From: Achatina immaculata
Taxonomy: Eukaryota > Mollusca > Gastropoda > Stylommatophora > Achatinidae
DNA: 64,000 bases
Assembly (NCBI GenBank): GCA_009760885.1
Contig: CM019718.1
Span: 30,687,530-30,751,529 of the forward strand
Direction of reading: 5' to 3'
Under the pieces are notes generated by a model. The model was not told the DNA's origin, ran no database searches, and saw nothing but the letters and a program-made list of their open reading frames with translations. The translations under genes and the position numbers were made by a program. Shown here piece by piece: positions 46,101-57,807 of the stretch; positions within the stretch are counted from its first letter, which is position 1; every line of letters begins with the position of its first letter.

Positions 46101-47180
46101 GAAAAAAAACTCACCTAATGTGGCTCACCACCCCAAGAACAGAAAATGAAGGTTTCAATATCGTGTGTCCTCCTCTGGCAGTTATCACTGCTTGACACCG
46201 CCTTCTCATCGAACAAATGACACGTTATATCAGTTGTTGAGACATGTTATTCCATTCTTCTTGCAATGCTTGGGCTAATTCTTGGCGGTTTCCAGGACGA
46301 TTGTGTCGTTTTCGCAACCTGCGGTCCAGTTCATCCCAAATGTCCTCAGTAGGTGACAGGTCCGGTGAAACTGCTGGCCATGGCAAGACAGTAATCTGAT
46401 GTTGTTGAAAGTAGTCCCTGACCACACATGCGACATGTGGACGAGCGTTATCCTGCTGTATTTTCACGCCTTGTCCATTAGCATCCAGAAAAGGCATTAC
46501 GTGGCGTGTAATGATTTCGTCCCTATATCGTAAATCGGTAATTTTGCCATTGAAGAAGACTAGGTTTATTCGGCCAGCAAAGAAATTCCTCCCCAAACCA
46601 TTACACTGCCTCTTCTCCTCCTATCCACCTCTAGCACACAGTTATTCTCAAAGCGTTCTCCTCTTCGCCTGTATACTAAAGCACGCCCATCATGGCCTTG
46701 CTGACAGAATCTAGACTCATCAGTGAATAGGATCCCTCTCCATTGATGATAGGGCCCTGCCACATGGTGCTTGGCCCAGGTCAAGCGGGTTTGTCTGTGG
46801 CGAGCTGTCAGTACTGGTCTAACTGCAGGCCTATGAGGTCAGAGATTTACCTATCTGAGTCTGTTCCGCACTGTCCTGCCCGCCACACGTCTTAAACCTG
46901 GAATGTTGCTGGCAGTCCATGTTTCCTGGAGAAACCTGTTGCGATGGTGCATGGCATGGATGTAGCAGTCTTTTGCAAGGGTGGTAACTCGTGGTCTACC
47001 GCTTCTATGGCTGTCAACAACGGAAGCATTTTGGTTAAAACGACTTTGAAGGCGTGACTTTGTGTTTCTGTGAACATTAAAATGTTGAGATATTGCTGCT
47101 ACTGTTGATCTACCAATTAACATCCGAACAAGTATTTCTCGCTGATGTTCGTTAAATCCTGGCATGATGAAAAAAGATGT
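46101..47180 (-). mobile_element. Tc1-like transposon with frameshifted transposase
   Basis: Minus-strand transposase in three frames: N-terminal DNA-binding part from ATG at 47165 (FNEHQREILVRMLIGRSTV, HRSGRPRVTT), middle part (TWAKHHVAGPYHQWRGILFT with TDESRF, and GSVMVWGGIS), then 46596-46225 (VKIQQDNARPH, SPDLSPTEDIWDELDRR). The D, D and E of the DD34E triad are all recognisable. Frameshifts lie near 46850 and 46590. I could not find matching terminal inverted repeats, so the ends are approximate. Inactive but comparatively well preserved. Confidence 0.85.
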
Positions 47181-47258
47181 TTATGTTGGAATTCCACTAC
47201 TCCTTTCTTCAACGATTACGCGAAGAGATCTCCGAGAACAGAATTACAAACGTACCCC

Positions 47259-48172
47259 GCTGGTGGCGAGATTCTTCAACTGCAGTGCGTGGAGTGGGGC
47301 TCCTCCCGGCCAGTGAAGAAAGGTGCGAATGGGGTTGCCTTGCGGTGGCACCATGGAAAAGGTGAAAGAAAGGATTGAGTGAAGTAATCAGTAGTCTCGA
47401 GGTAAGGACTACTCAAATTACGGCACCTCCTCCCTGGAGGTAAGTCACGTCCTATGTACACCCATACCGGGCGGATTGTCTGAACCGGCTTAACTTAGGG
47501 CTTAAATTAAGACACTGCTGGCAAGATTCTTCGTCTGCTGCGGCGCGGGGTGAAACTCCTCCCGGATAATGAAGAAAATGCGATTAGGGTTGCCGAGCTG
47601 CGCCGCTGTGAAAAGATGATGGAAAGTGAAGATTAATCTGTATGTCCAGTAGTCTCGCGACGAGAGCTACTCATACCACGCCACCTCTGCTCTAGAGGCC
47701 AGCCACGTCCGATATACACACATACTGGTGAAATATGCCTAAACCGGCTTAACCCAGGGGTGAAACTTACTAGTGGCGAGGATTCGTCCTCCTTGACAAA
47801 AGCTCCATCCTGGTTGCAACTAGGAAAGGTAGCGGGCACGACCACAAAACGCTGAGGTCGGAGACATTTGACCAGTGCAGTCTAGATAGGCAGCCATCTC
47901 TCACGCGACGGCGATATACTATATCCAAAACACGTCGAGGTTTTCCGGTGAGAAAGTCCAACTCTAGATTAAACTAGTGCAACGAAAACCACAGTGTCAC
48001 GCAATCCCGCTTCTGCGACCCACCGAGAATACAGGCCCACCCCCGCGGCACTCTGAACATCATGTGGTCCTCTAGGGGACCGTAGGAGGACCAATTAAGG
48101 ACCACATGACTAAATTCAGTAAGACCACGGGGCGATCTTGGTGGTAGAAGTGAATGAAGAAGAAGAAGAAGA
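47259..48172 (+). mobile_element. Composite non-coding retroposon, copy 3
   Basis: Starts GCTGGTGGCGAGATTCTTCA and ends GTGAATGAAGAAGAAGAAG. About 0.9 kb, shorter than copies 1 and 2 because internal ~106-bp and ~87-bp subrepeats are fewer. A weak target duplication (ACAAAC) is present. It lies directly beside the Tc1 element. Confidence 0.72.
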
Positions 48173-48389
48173 CAAACTTATCCTCATTTTATCCGTGGTC
48201 AGTAACCAGTCATGGATCACTGCACGTGATTTCACTGGAGCTGTGTTTATCTTCCCAAGAATAATGCAGTGAACTTCATGCAGCACGGGGAAGTGGACAA
48301 CACTCAGGCAAAATTTCGTGCCAAATTTGATTTCATTTCACTCATGACAACATAATTGGTGCGCTTGACACCACTGCACACTTACAATA
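48173..48389. other. Spacer
   Basis: Nothing recognised. Confidence 0.5.
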
Positions 48390-49112
48390 TATATTGTATA
48401 TAACTGAAGCCTCTACATGTTGAGTGGATTGTATATAACTGAAGCCTCTACATGTTGAGTGGATTGTATATAACTGAAGCCTCTACATGTTGAGTGGATT
48501 GTATATAACTGAAGCCTCTACATGTTGAGTGGATTGTATATAACTGAAGCCTCTACATGTTGTGTGGATTGTATATAACTGAAGCCTCTACATGTTGTGT
48601 GGATTGTATATAACTTAAGCCTCTACATGTTGAGTGGATTGTATATAACTGAAACCTCTACTAGTGAGTGGATTGTATATAACTGAAGCCTCTACATGTT
48701 GAGTGGATTGTATATAACTAAATCCTCTACTGGTGAGTGGATTGTATATAACTAAATCTTCTACTGGTGAGTGGATTGTATATAACTAAATCCTCTACTG
48801 GTGAGTGGATTGTATATAACTAAATCCTCTACTGGTGAGTGGATTGTATATAACTAAATCCTCTAATGGTGAGTGGATTGTATATAACTAAATCCTCTAC
48901 TGGTGAGTGGATTGTATATAACTGAAGCCTCTACTGGTGAGTGGATTGTATATAACTAAATCCTCTACTGGTGAGTGGATTGTATATAACTGAACCCTCT
49001 ACTGGTGAGTGGATTGTATATAACTGAACCCTCTACTGGTGAGTGGATTGTATATAACTGAACCCTCTACTGGTGAGTGGATTGTATATAACTGAAGCCT
49101 ATCTTTTGCAAG
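48390..49112. repeat. 35/34-bp minisatellite
   Basis: About 20 units. The left half is GGATTGTATATAACTGAAGC then CTCTACATGTTGAGT (35 bp, 48426 to 48461). The right half has CTCTACTGGTGAGT and is 34 bp. The two halves form separate homogenised blocks. Confidence 0.92.
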
Positions 49113-50206
49113 AAAGTTTCATTTTTCACTCAGCACTGGGCCGTGCCCTGCCTTGGTATTCAAACGTGTGTGGCACATGCCAGTATGTGTGCCCTGTAGT
49201 TTACGTTTTCCTGGCAGCTCAGTTCCCTAATGCTGTTTAAAATGCACTACAGCAGAAAATGAAGGAATGAAGACGCGAGGACGTCTAACATGTACCCTCA
49301 TAACCCCATGAGTAACCTCCCGGGCAGGAAGAAGAGAAGAGCGCTGGAAACACACTACCAAAACAGAACAGGTCGTGGGAACGGTGCGGTCCTGGCCACG
49401 TCTGTAGACATTCTGTTATCAATTGTAGGTTGCCGGCGCTTTTTTTTTTTCCTTGTGAAAGCGTCCCTGGAATCTGGAGGAACTTGGGCTCAGACGCTGG
49501 TTATCACTTGAAGAATTAGTATTGCATGTACTCGTAAGCTTGCAAGAGCTATAGTGGCAGTACATGAAGCTTTGATGGATTATTGTACAGTGTTTACGCA
49601 GGTGGATGCTTTCTCTTCAGACTCGGAATACAAGGGCGGAAATTATCTTTCTGTTTGTTTTGATTGGAGATGTAAGATTCCTGCTTGGATTGTGTGTAAA
49701 GTTTTCAGTGAATTCAAGTACTTTTGAAATGTATGTTCCTTTACTTTAAAGGACATCATGTGAAAATGAAAGCTTGTACTCTAGTAGCAAGACAGGAATG
49801 TAATATTTCAGAAAGATGCTTTCATTAGACAAGAGTGTATTACATCAGCGTATATTATGAATGTGTTTTTTCTTCATGGCAGCAGCAGATTATGCCACCG
49901 AAGATGTTACGATATATTTGAAAATTATGCTGTGTAAATGACGTAATTGAAGCGACACTGTAGAGAAACATACTGGCTCGTGTGTTCTATATTTTTGTCA
50001 TCAGCTGCCATTAGCTAAAACAAGTGAGACTGAATGTCACGAATCTGTTATAGCTGTTATCAGATCTAGTTTACTGCTCTTCTCCATATTGTTCACACAG
50101 AATTGTGAAGTAAATGTTGGAGTGGCGGATTTGTGTGTGTACGTCAACTTAACATCCGCGATTAGTTGCTCTTTTCACCACATAATTCTCATCCTTTCTT
50201 TGTGAA
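49113..50206. other. Spacer
   Basis: A 73-codon frame at 49290-49511 has no recognisable motif. No gene called. Confidence 0.5.
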
Positions 50207-50600
50207 ACCTGAGTGGCCGAGTGGTTAACATACTCGTATTTCATGAAATGTGGTTGGTGGTTAAATTCCGGCTGCAGGTGACCCCGCTAACTCGCCTGTA
50301 AAAATGGGTACTTGCCTCCTCCAGGAGCTGGGGGAAAGGAGGCAAGATGCTATACCGATCACATCAAATCACAGCCTTCTTCTTCATTTTCACATCACAG
50401 TGAAGGTGTTGTGGCACCTCATAGTGTCGGATTGGGAGCGCGTCACGGCGACTACGTTGTCAGTCTCTGAGTGGAGCTAAAAAGCAGGGGGCGTGCTATA
50501 CTTCTGTAGCAGACTCCACAATCTTTGCCCCCTTAGCCAGGCAAGACGTGGTATGTACAAACAGAGAGGCGGAACAGGGTCTTGGTTGACTGTGGCTCAC
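50207..50600 (+). mobile_element. tRNA-derived SINE
   Basis: The head at 50207-50279 is tRNA-like: 5' ACCTG pairs with 3' CAGGT, TGGCCGAGTGG matches the pol III A box, and GGTTAAATTCC is a degraded B box. The head is closest in look to Ser/Leu tRNAs but the anticodon arm is poor, so it is not a functional tRNA. The body includes AAAATGGGTACTTGCCTCCT and CCCCCTTAGCCAGGCAAGA. The 3' limit is uncertain. Confidence 0.6.
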
Positions 50601-51174
50601 TAGTCCTGCCACTAACATGTCAGTTATGGATCGCTGACAGCGTCTTCACCCCATCACACCTTTATGTTCTAACATTTCATGGTTACTGACACTTTCAGGT
50701 CCTGAATAGCATGGGGCAAGACCGCTTTTTCTTTGAAGTTTATTTTATATCCTCCGTGTTTCTTGGAAATCTGTATAATCTGAGTGTAATAGGCAGTTTG
50801 AAGTTCGCCACTGTTTGTAACACAAGCAGTTCATGTATATGACAAACTTATGCCCTCCGCCTGCCATGGGACGTAACTGTGGATGATTCAGTTTTGTCAC
50901 GTCATTAGGTAGAGCTGCTGAATAGAGAGCACTTTTGTGTGTGTGTGTGCCGTCAGGTTAACAGACGACCGTATTTACAATGTATTTGTGGCTTATGACA
51001 CGACAAGTTTGTTAACTTTAACCGTGTGTCATTTCAGACCAGTGGTGTTCGCGCTGATGATCCTGTAGTCTTGAAGAGAAGATAGCTTTTTTAGTGTTTA
51101 TGTTCTTACCCTTGTATGTAAAACTGTTTTCCACACTTATGTCTTTTTATAAGAGTCGCCAACGTTATTTAAAG
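50601..51174. other. Spacer
   Basis: Nothing recognised apart from a short (GT)n at 50936-50949. Confidence 0.5.
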
Positions 51175-51425
51175 ATATGTGGTTTTTGCAAGCTTATCTC
51201 AGATTGAATAACCAGTATACAGTCAAACCCCCTAACTTATGTGGTTTTTGCAAGCTTATCTCAGATTGAATAACCAGTATACAGTCAAACCCCCTAACTT
51301 ATGTGGTTTTTGCAAGCTTATCTCAGATTGAATAACCAGTATACAGTCAAACCCCCTAACTTATGTGGTTTTTGCAAGCTTATCTCAGATTGAATAACCA
51401 GTATACAGTCAAACCCCCCTAACTA
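51175..51425. repeat. 62-bp tandem repeat, 4 copies
   Basis: ATGTGGTTTTTGCAAGCTTA then TCTCAGATTGAATAACCAGTATACAGTCAAACCCCCTAACTT repeats at 51239, 51301 and 51363, nearly identical. Each unit ends in TACAGTCAAACCCCCTAAC, which looks like the start of a pogo/Tigger-type terminal repeat and continues at 51400 into CTAACTACGAGCTTGTCGG. Confidence 0.88.
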
Positions 51426-51865
51426 CGAGCTTGTCGGCTTACAAGAAACTACTTACGAGCTGTCGGTTGCGAGAGTTTCTTCTCATTAAATAAAAAATAA
51501 ACGTCGTTATACCAAAAGATCTCGTCATTATTTTCTAGCATGTGCGCATTACGATTGGAAAACCATGCGTAGAACATGGTACAAACTTTCCTTGTGACTG
51601 TTTCCCTCCCAAACTCTTATCCAGTCACTGATACTGTTATGAGTTTTGTGCCAATTATTTTTTGTGGTCTGAAGCTGTTACCCGATTATCTGACGCCCCA
51701 ATATATCTTTAAAACGGTTAAAATGGGTGAAATATTATCATATGCGAGTGGCGTGATGAAAAAACATCGGCCCTTTACTGAGGGGAATGACCAAGAGCCA
51801 CGAAACTTGCCGAAGGTTAACACACTTGCCACATCATTTCACAAGTTTCTTTAACCCTTCTTTAA
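51426..51865. other. Possible pogo-like remnant, unconfirmed
   Basis: Begins with TACGAGCTTGTCGGCTTACA, repeated imperfectly as TTACGAGCTGTCGGTTGCGA. A 92-codon frame at 51576-51854 (LPKVNTLATSFHKFL end) lacks motifs I can name. Confidence 0.3.
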
Positions 51866-51869
51866 AAAA

Positions 51870-52930
51870 AAAAAGACAAAATTATGACATCTAGTCACCG
51901 ACATGCTGCTATGTTGCTGCTGTCATCTCCGATTATTCGGATTTCCTCAGTTTGAAACTCTTTTTAAGGTTGGGAAACAGGAAAATGTCGGATAGAGCAA
52001 GATCTGGTGAGTAGGTTGGGTGTTCTCAAACCTCAAATTCTTTAAATCGTCATGTGAGCGGGGGCGTTGTCCTGCAAAATGAGAGCATCTTTCCGCGTAT
52101 TCTCACAGAAACCGGCACAGAAAATCGGGGTAATTTTCTGCATTAACTGTTTGACCCATCGGAAGATAGTCAGTCATCAAAATACCTTTCTCATCTCCCC
52201 TTCCGCCCTAAAACAATGTTCATTACCTTTCCTGCTGACTTTTAGGTCTTCGATTGTGAAGAAACTGAGTGTCGCTATTTGCAAGGACTGTTGTCTGGTC
52301 TCAGGATCATAGTGGAGGTAACTAGGACTGGTGTCTGGTCTCAGGATCATAATGATGTAACCACGTTTCATCAGCAGTGACGAGTCGTTCCCAAAAGTTA
52401 TCATTATAGCACTGAGAACTCTGCAAACTCGACTTGGACATGTCCACTCCATTTCGTTTTTCATCGGCGTTCAGACATTTTGGCACCCCCTTGGCCGGTA
52501 GTTTCTCTTTACTCAAATGCTCATGAATTATAAACCCATCGTGTTCCCTGGATGTCTCTAGTGTCTCGACAATTGTTTTAACAGAAATTCCTCGATCTGC
52601 AAAAATCAAGTTACGAATATGTTCAACAATTTATGGGCTTGACACTGTTGAAGGCTTTCCAGATCTTGCTACATCTTCGGTCTCGAAATCTTCACGATGA
52701 AAGTTAGCGCTCGAATTCTTCAAAGTTGAGTATGATGGCCATTTGCCACTCGGTGTCTGTAGCATACACTTATGGATTTTCTTTGGAGTTAGGAACAGGG
52801 ACTTCATGACGGTCCGGAGTTCAACACTTGGAAATTCTACATCGTTCATTGACATGGCTCTGTCATTGATTTGAAACAAAGACTAGCGCTATGATACTTC
52901 AAATTGTTACTTTACATAATAAAATAACAC
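51870..52930 (-). mobile_element. Mariner-like transposon, decayed
   Basis: Minus-strand pieces in order: SSANFHREDFETEDVARSGK, ADRGISVKTIVETL, KGVPKCLNADEKRNG and TADETWLHHYDPETRHQS with the first catalytic D, then FLMTDYLPMGQTVNAE and traces of the LQDNAPAH/PDLA region near 51960-52070. Frameshifts and a 40-bp internal duplication at 52284-52351 break it. Terminal repeats not identified. Inactive. Confidence 0.82.
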
Positions 52931-53112
52931 TCTTTCCAGCCACAGCTGGAATTATGCTCAGATTATGAGACGAGGGCCGGGCCGATCATTTTTCAGCGGA
53001 CCCCGCCCCCGCCCGCACATAATGAAAATACGCAGTGCTATTACTTGTTTCCTGTAACGGAGCATATAATAAACAGTTTTCAACAGTAGCAGTTTTCATG
53101 TGTCAGTCATTT
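52931..53112. other. Spacer
   Basis: Nothing recognised. Confidence 0.5.
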
Positions 53113-54027
53113 ACAAGGGGTGCGACAAGGATGTGTACTATCTCCAGACCTTTTTTCTCTGTATAGCGAGAATATTCTAAGAACAATCATCACAGAACCA
53201 GGCATAAAAATTGGAGTATACAATATTAACAACCTTCGGTATGCTGACGACACAGTACTGATAGCAGAGAACCAACAAGACCTGCAAAATCTCTTGGATA
53301 AAGTCGCCAAAGAAAGTGAACAGAAAGGCCTTACTTTGAACATCAAAAAGACAGAGACTATGGTTATATCTAAGAAACAGACTCCACCAGTATGCAGTAT
53401 TAAATTAAACGGAACTGTTCTAAAGCAGGTGCAGAAATTCAAATACCTTGGAGCAGTAATAACTTCAGATGGGAAATGCAGAACAGAAATTAGGAACAGA
53501 ATAGGCCAAGCAAAGACTGCATTTCAGAGAATGAGAAACATATTGACCAACACATCCTTATCAATGAATGTTAGAAAACGAGTCCTAAAATGCTATATTG
53601 AACCTATCTTGTTATATGGAAGTGAATCATGGACAATAGGCAAGTCTGCACAAAAATCACTGGAATCAGCAGAAATGTGGTTTATTAGAAGAATGTTGCG
53701 AATCCCCTGGACAGCAAAAATAACTAATGAGGAATGTAGGAGAAGAGCTGGAGAGACAAAAAACCTTGTCAAAAAGATAAGAGAGAGACAAGGTACTTTC
53801 ATAGGACATGCAATGAGAAGAGGGGGCATTGAAAATATTATAACAACAGGAAAAATAGAAGGAAGAAGATCAAGAGGAAGACCAAGAGAAATGATACTGG
53901 ACAGTCTGACGGGATGGTGTGAGAGGAGATCACCAACTGAGCTGATGGCATGCATGAAGGATCGCGTACTCTGGAGAATCACAATAGCCAACGCCAGTCG
54001 GCACGGCACATGATGATGATGATGATC
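53113..54027 (+). mobile_element. BovB/RTE-like LINE family B, 5'-truncated with intact 3' frame
   Basis: An uninterrupted frame from about 53117 to the TGA at 54011-54013. RT motif B (VRQGCVLSPDLF) lies at the truncated start and motif C YADD in NNLRYADDTVLIAE. It is followed by thumb/C-terminal blocks (FKYLGAVITSDGKCRTEI, YGSESWTIGKSAQKSL, RRMLRIPWTAKITNEE, FIGHAMRRGG, GRRSRGRPREMILD). Ends GGCACATGATGATGATGATG, a (TGA)n tail as in RTE elements. RT motif A and the endonuclease are missing. The open frame suggests recent insertion; the decayed relative is at 27030-27432. Confidence 0.9.
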
Positions 54028-54112
54028 CTTATCAGTATCCCGACTTGCTCAGAACAGGACTGGGTGGAGAACCTTTGTTGATACCTTATCCTCCATAGGG
54101 AATACAGTGGAC

Positions 54113-54144
<32 letters not shown>

Positions 54145-54240
54145 GATGATGATGATCCTTCTTAAAAGTCGAGGAACAGGGTCATGGAAGTCAGGTCGGG
54201 TCCTGGGGTCGGTTATTATCGGAGCACCCATCCAAACTGT
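54028..54240. repeat. (TGA)n/(TGG)n microsatellite region
   Basis: A second (GAT)n-(GGT)n-(GAT)n run at 54114-54156 follows the LINE tail by about 90 bp. Both runs end GATGATCCTT, so the interval may be a duplicated tail or a small insertion. Confidence 0.6.
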
Positions 54241-55494
54241 AGGCAGACTTTTATAATGTTTTCATGAATGTTGTCTCTGGTAAGAAAAGAAAGGAAAACA
54301 GGATTACTGGGCCCGCCTCAGCAACCCGGGCCTCCGAGAAACTTGGGCTGTCTTGTTCGCCCTGTGAGCGGAGACTGCTCATATACGTTTCTTCCTATCA
54401 GTTATCTGTGTAACAATATTTGATTACTGCCTTTCTTGGAGACCTACCGTTGTTGTTTTAACACAGAAGAGAAAGAAGTTCCCGCTTGTGAGGAAAAAGC
54501 TGCCCACTCCTATGCTGAGGCTTATAAGTGAGGGGAAAAAAGGAAGAGAATAATGATCAGCAATGAAAAGTGTCTTATAATGAAATCACCCAAAGTGATC
54601 CCAGACTGTGATACTCGTACAGGGTAACTAGAAAATGTAGGTTACAGTAAAACATTTCTTTACACGAGAGTAATGTAAAAATCCATGTAGCTTTTTTTTT
54701 TTTTTTTGTCTTATGTTTAGAAGTCACGATGTGGCGTATTTGTGTAGACCAGCTGTTAACACAAAGTGTATAGAGGGCTGCAGGCCAGGGTAGAGTACGT
54801 TAGTTGTTTCATGCGAAATTCACTCAAGCACAATATGCCCCTTGCCACTTCCTACGTTTTGTCTTCTTCTTCAAATGACTTTTGAATAAAAAGAGCAACT
54901 CACAACGTACAGAGCACTTTCGTATGTTTGGTAAAGAAAATGTTGAGCGAAGCTACGGTTTGCCTTCGCCAGAATGGAAGAAACGTTTGTTATATGAGAC
55001 TACATTTCATCTCAGAAAAGATAAACGCACCAAAAAAAAAGTAGCTAATGTTGATATATTACTTTGTAATAAGCACAGACTTATTTAATTTTGTATAATA
55101 TATAACATTTGCACGACACGATATGATTGTTTTTGAATGCACTTGTGTATCTGGTTTAGATAGCACACTTTAGAGGTTAACAACAGAACTGAGCGCCCCC
55201 GCCTGCGCCCCTTTTGAAGCGCGTAAGAAGTGCTAGACGTTGAGCTTAGCTCCCCTTAATTAGCATGCTTTGTCGGCCTCCAGATCGTGTGGAGGAGCGG
55301 AAGTTAACGGTTTCTGACAGATCCCGCGTCTGAAATAGGCCAAAATACAGAACATCGGCCCTGCTCTCTTCTGTTTGTTTTGCTTTGTCTCTCTCTCTTT
55401 CTCTCTCACTCTCTCCTGGATCTCTCGCTCCCTCCTGTCACTCTCCTCTCTCTCACACACATACACAGCATGATCTGAGCTTTCTTCTTTAGAG
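54241..55494. other. Spacer
   Basis: A 68-codon frame at 54882-55088 (RSYGLPSPEWKKRLLYETTF) has no identified homology. No gene called. Confidence 0.45.
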
Positions 55495-56110
55495 TTCTCT
55501 CTCCGAGCTCAGTCTACAACTTTCTTCTTTGTGTATAGAGAACTCTTTGTGTTAGAACATTCTACAGCTTTCTTCTTTGTATATAGAGAACTCTGTGTTG
55601 GAACAGTCTACAAGTTTCTTCTTTGTATATAGAGAACTCTGTGTTAGAACAGTCTACAAGTTTCTTCTTTGTATATAGAGAACTCTGTGTTGGAACAGTC
55701 TACAACTTTCTTCTTTGTATATAGAGAACTCTTTGTGTTAGAACATTCTACAACTTTCTTCTTTGTATATAGAGAACTCTGTGTTGGAACAGTCTACAAC
55801 TTTCTTCTTTGTGTATATAGAACTCTGTGTTAGAACAGTCTACAACTTTCTTCTTTGTATATAGAGAACTCTGTGTTAGAACAGTCTACAACTTTCTTCT
55901 TTGTATATAGAGAACTCTGTGTTGGAACAGTCTACAACTTTCTTCTTTGTGTATATAGAACTCTGTGTTAGAACAGTCTACAACTTTCTTCTTTGTGTAC
56001 AGAGAACTCTTTGTGTTCTAACGGTCTACAACTTTCTTCTTTGTGTACAGAGAACTCTTTGTGTTCTAACGGTCTACAACTTTCTTCTTTGTCTCTACGG
56101 AGTTCTTTAT
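55495..56110. repeat. 46-48-bp minisatellite
   Basis: About 13 units of AACTTTCTTCTTTGTATATA then GAGAACTCTGTGTTAGAACAGTCTAC. Units alternate between CTCTGTG and CTCTTTGTG, giving two lengths. Confidence 0.9.
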
Positions 56111-56874
56111 GCTAGAGCAATCTACACAAAAGCTGTATTTAGCTAATTCTTTTTGTTAGCACTGGCATGTATCCTGTAACATTTCCTTCTTTACTGTTGT
56201 CACCAACTTGTTCTTGAAAATGTTAAAAAGTAAAGAATTGATTGATAATGAATGCTAGTGCTCATAATGTGAAGTATGCTTGGAAGGACCAGTATATCAC
56301 TCTTCTTGGATACAGACTTTTAAGAAATATCATCGAAGGTAGGCGGAGACTAAAGGAAAACAAAGACATTAAATTTCCCTAGATAAATAGTCAGGTTTGA
56401 TAATGAAGACAGATGAAACAGAAAGTGGAAGAAATAGACCGTAAAACTGCTGCAGCTTTTAAGAATAAAATTAATTTGAGCAACAACAAAAAAAAAAATA
56501 CTTGAAGTTGTCTGTTGCTGACCTGCTAGGAGTTGGCAGATCAGGATATGTTATAAGTAAAACTTTCTACTTTTGGGGACCATGATAAATTTATAACAGA
56601 TTACATCTCTGCCACAGATGTTGAAATCGTGTTTACACTTCTAATGTTAATTGCACCATGTATGTCAGTCATACTTTGGGTGGTCCAAATGTTGAGTCGC
56701 CACTTAGTATATAATCGCCTTCAGATGCGCCCGCAAAGAGAGAGAGAGAGAGAGAGAGAGAGTAATATCAGGATGAGGTCATGCGATATTTGCTCCTCCT
56801 GTTTGTCTCCTGTAACTGCGAACTTGTGCTTTCTGCGACCGATGCCGTGACAATTTTGAGCTGGTGATGTATTA
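56111..56874. other. Spacer with (GA)n at 56735-56761
   Basis: No gene recognised. Confidence 0.5.
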
Positions 56875-57500
56875 AGTGATGGAGATAGCTCACAATTACT
56901 TGCATCCTCATCATCAAGTCTTGAGCAAGTGATGTAGTAAGTGATGGAGATAGCTCACAATTACTTGCATCCTCATCATCAAGTCTTGAGCAAGTGATGT
57001 AGTAAGTGATGGGGATAGCTTACAATTACTTTCATCCTCATCATCAAGTCTTGAGCAAGTGATGTAGTAAGTGATGGGGATAGCTTACAATTACTTGCAT
57101 CCTCATCATCAAATCTTGAGCAAGTGATGTAGTAAGTGATGGGGATAGCTTACAATTACTTGCATCCTCATCATCAAATCCTGAGCAAGTGATGTAGTAA
57201 GTGATGAGGATAGATTACAATTACTTGCATCCTCATCATCAAGTCTTGAGCAAGTGATGTAGTAAGTGATGGGGATAGCTTACAACTGTTCGCATCCTTA
57301 TCATCAGATCTTGAGCAAGATGATAGAGTAAGTGATGAGGATAGCTAACAGTTACTTGCATCCTCATCATCAAGTCTTGAGCAAAAAATATAGTAAGTGA
57401 TGGGGATAGCTTACAGTTATTTGCACCTTCATCATCACATCTTGAGCAAGTGATGTAGTAAGTGATGGAGATAGCTTACAATTACTTGCATACTCATCAC
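56875..57500. repeat. 65-bp minisatellite
   Basis: About nine to ten units containing TTGAGCAAGTGATGTAGTAA, GTGATGGGGATAGCTTACAA and TTACTTGCATCCTCATCATC; spacing 56881 to 56946 is 65. Right-hand units are more diverged. Confidence 0.92.
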
Positions 57501-57807
57501 ATGGGGACTGCATCAAGCCCTACCCCGTTAGCCAGATCGAAGGAGCGCACCTCCAATACCAGTTTTATCACAAGAAGGTGGATTTTTGTTGGCTAGCCTG
57601 GATAAAACCGAGAGGCCTACAGGAGAACTGTTAGTGAGACAAAGTTCCGCAAGGGACATGCAAATCACTGACTGACTGAGCCTGGATAATCTCAAGCAGG
57701 ATCATCTATGATCTCTATCTGATCGTCAGAAAAATATCGTGCGCAATTCTTACATGCAATATTTTAAAATCAACATTTAAGGCGTGGGTAGTGATGTGTC
57801 AAGTACA
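57501..57807. other. Spacer between minisatellite and 31-bp satellite
   Basis: Includes CATCAAGCCCTACCCCGTTA GCCAG, faintly SINE-like. No gene. Confidence 0.4.

Noticed and set aside
50207..50279. Functional tRNA gene (Ser/Leu type)
   Set aside because: Acceptor ends pair and box A is good, but box B is degraded, the anticodon arm is poor and there is no proper class II variable arm. A SINE head is more likely.
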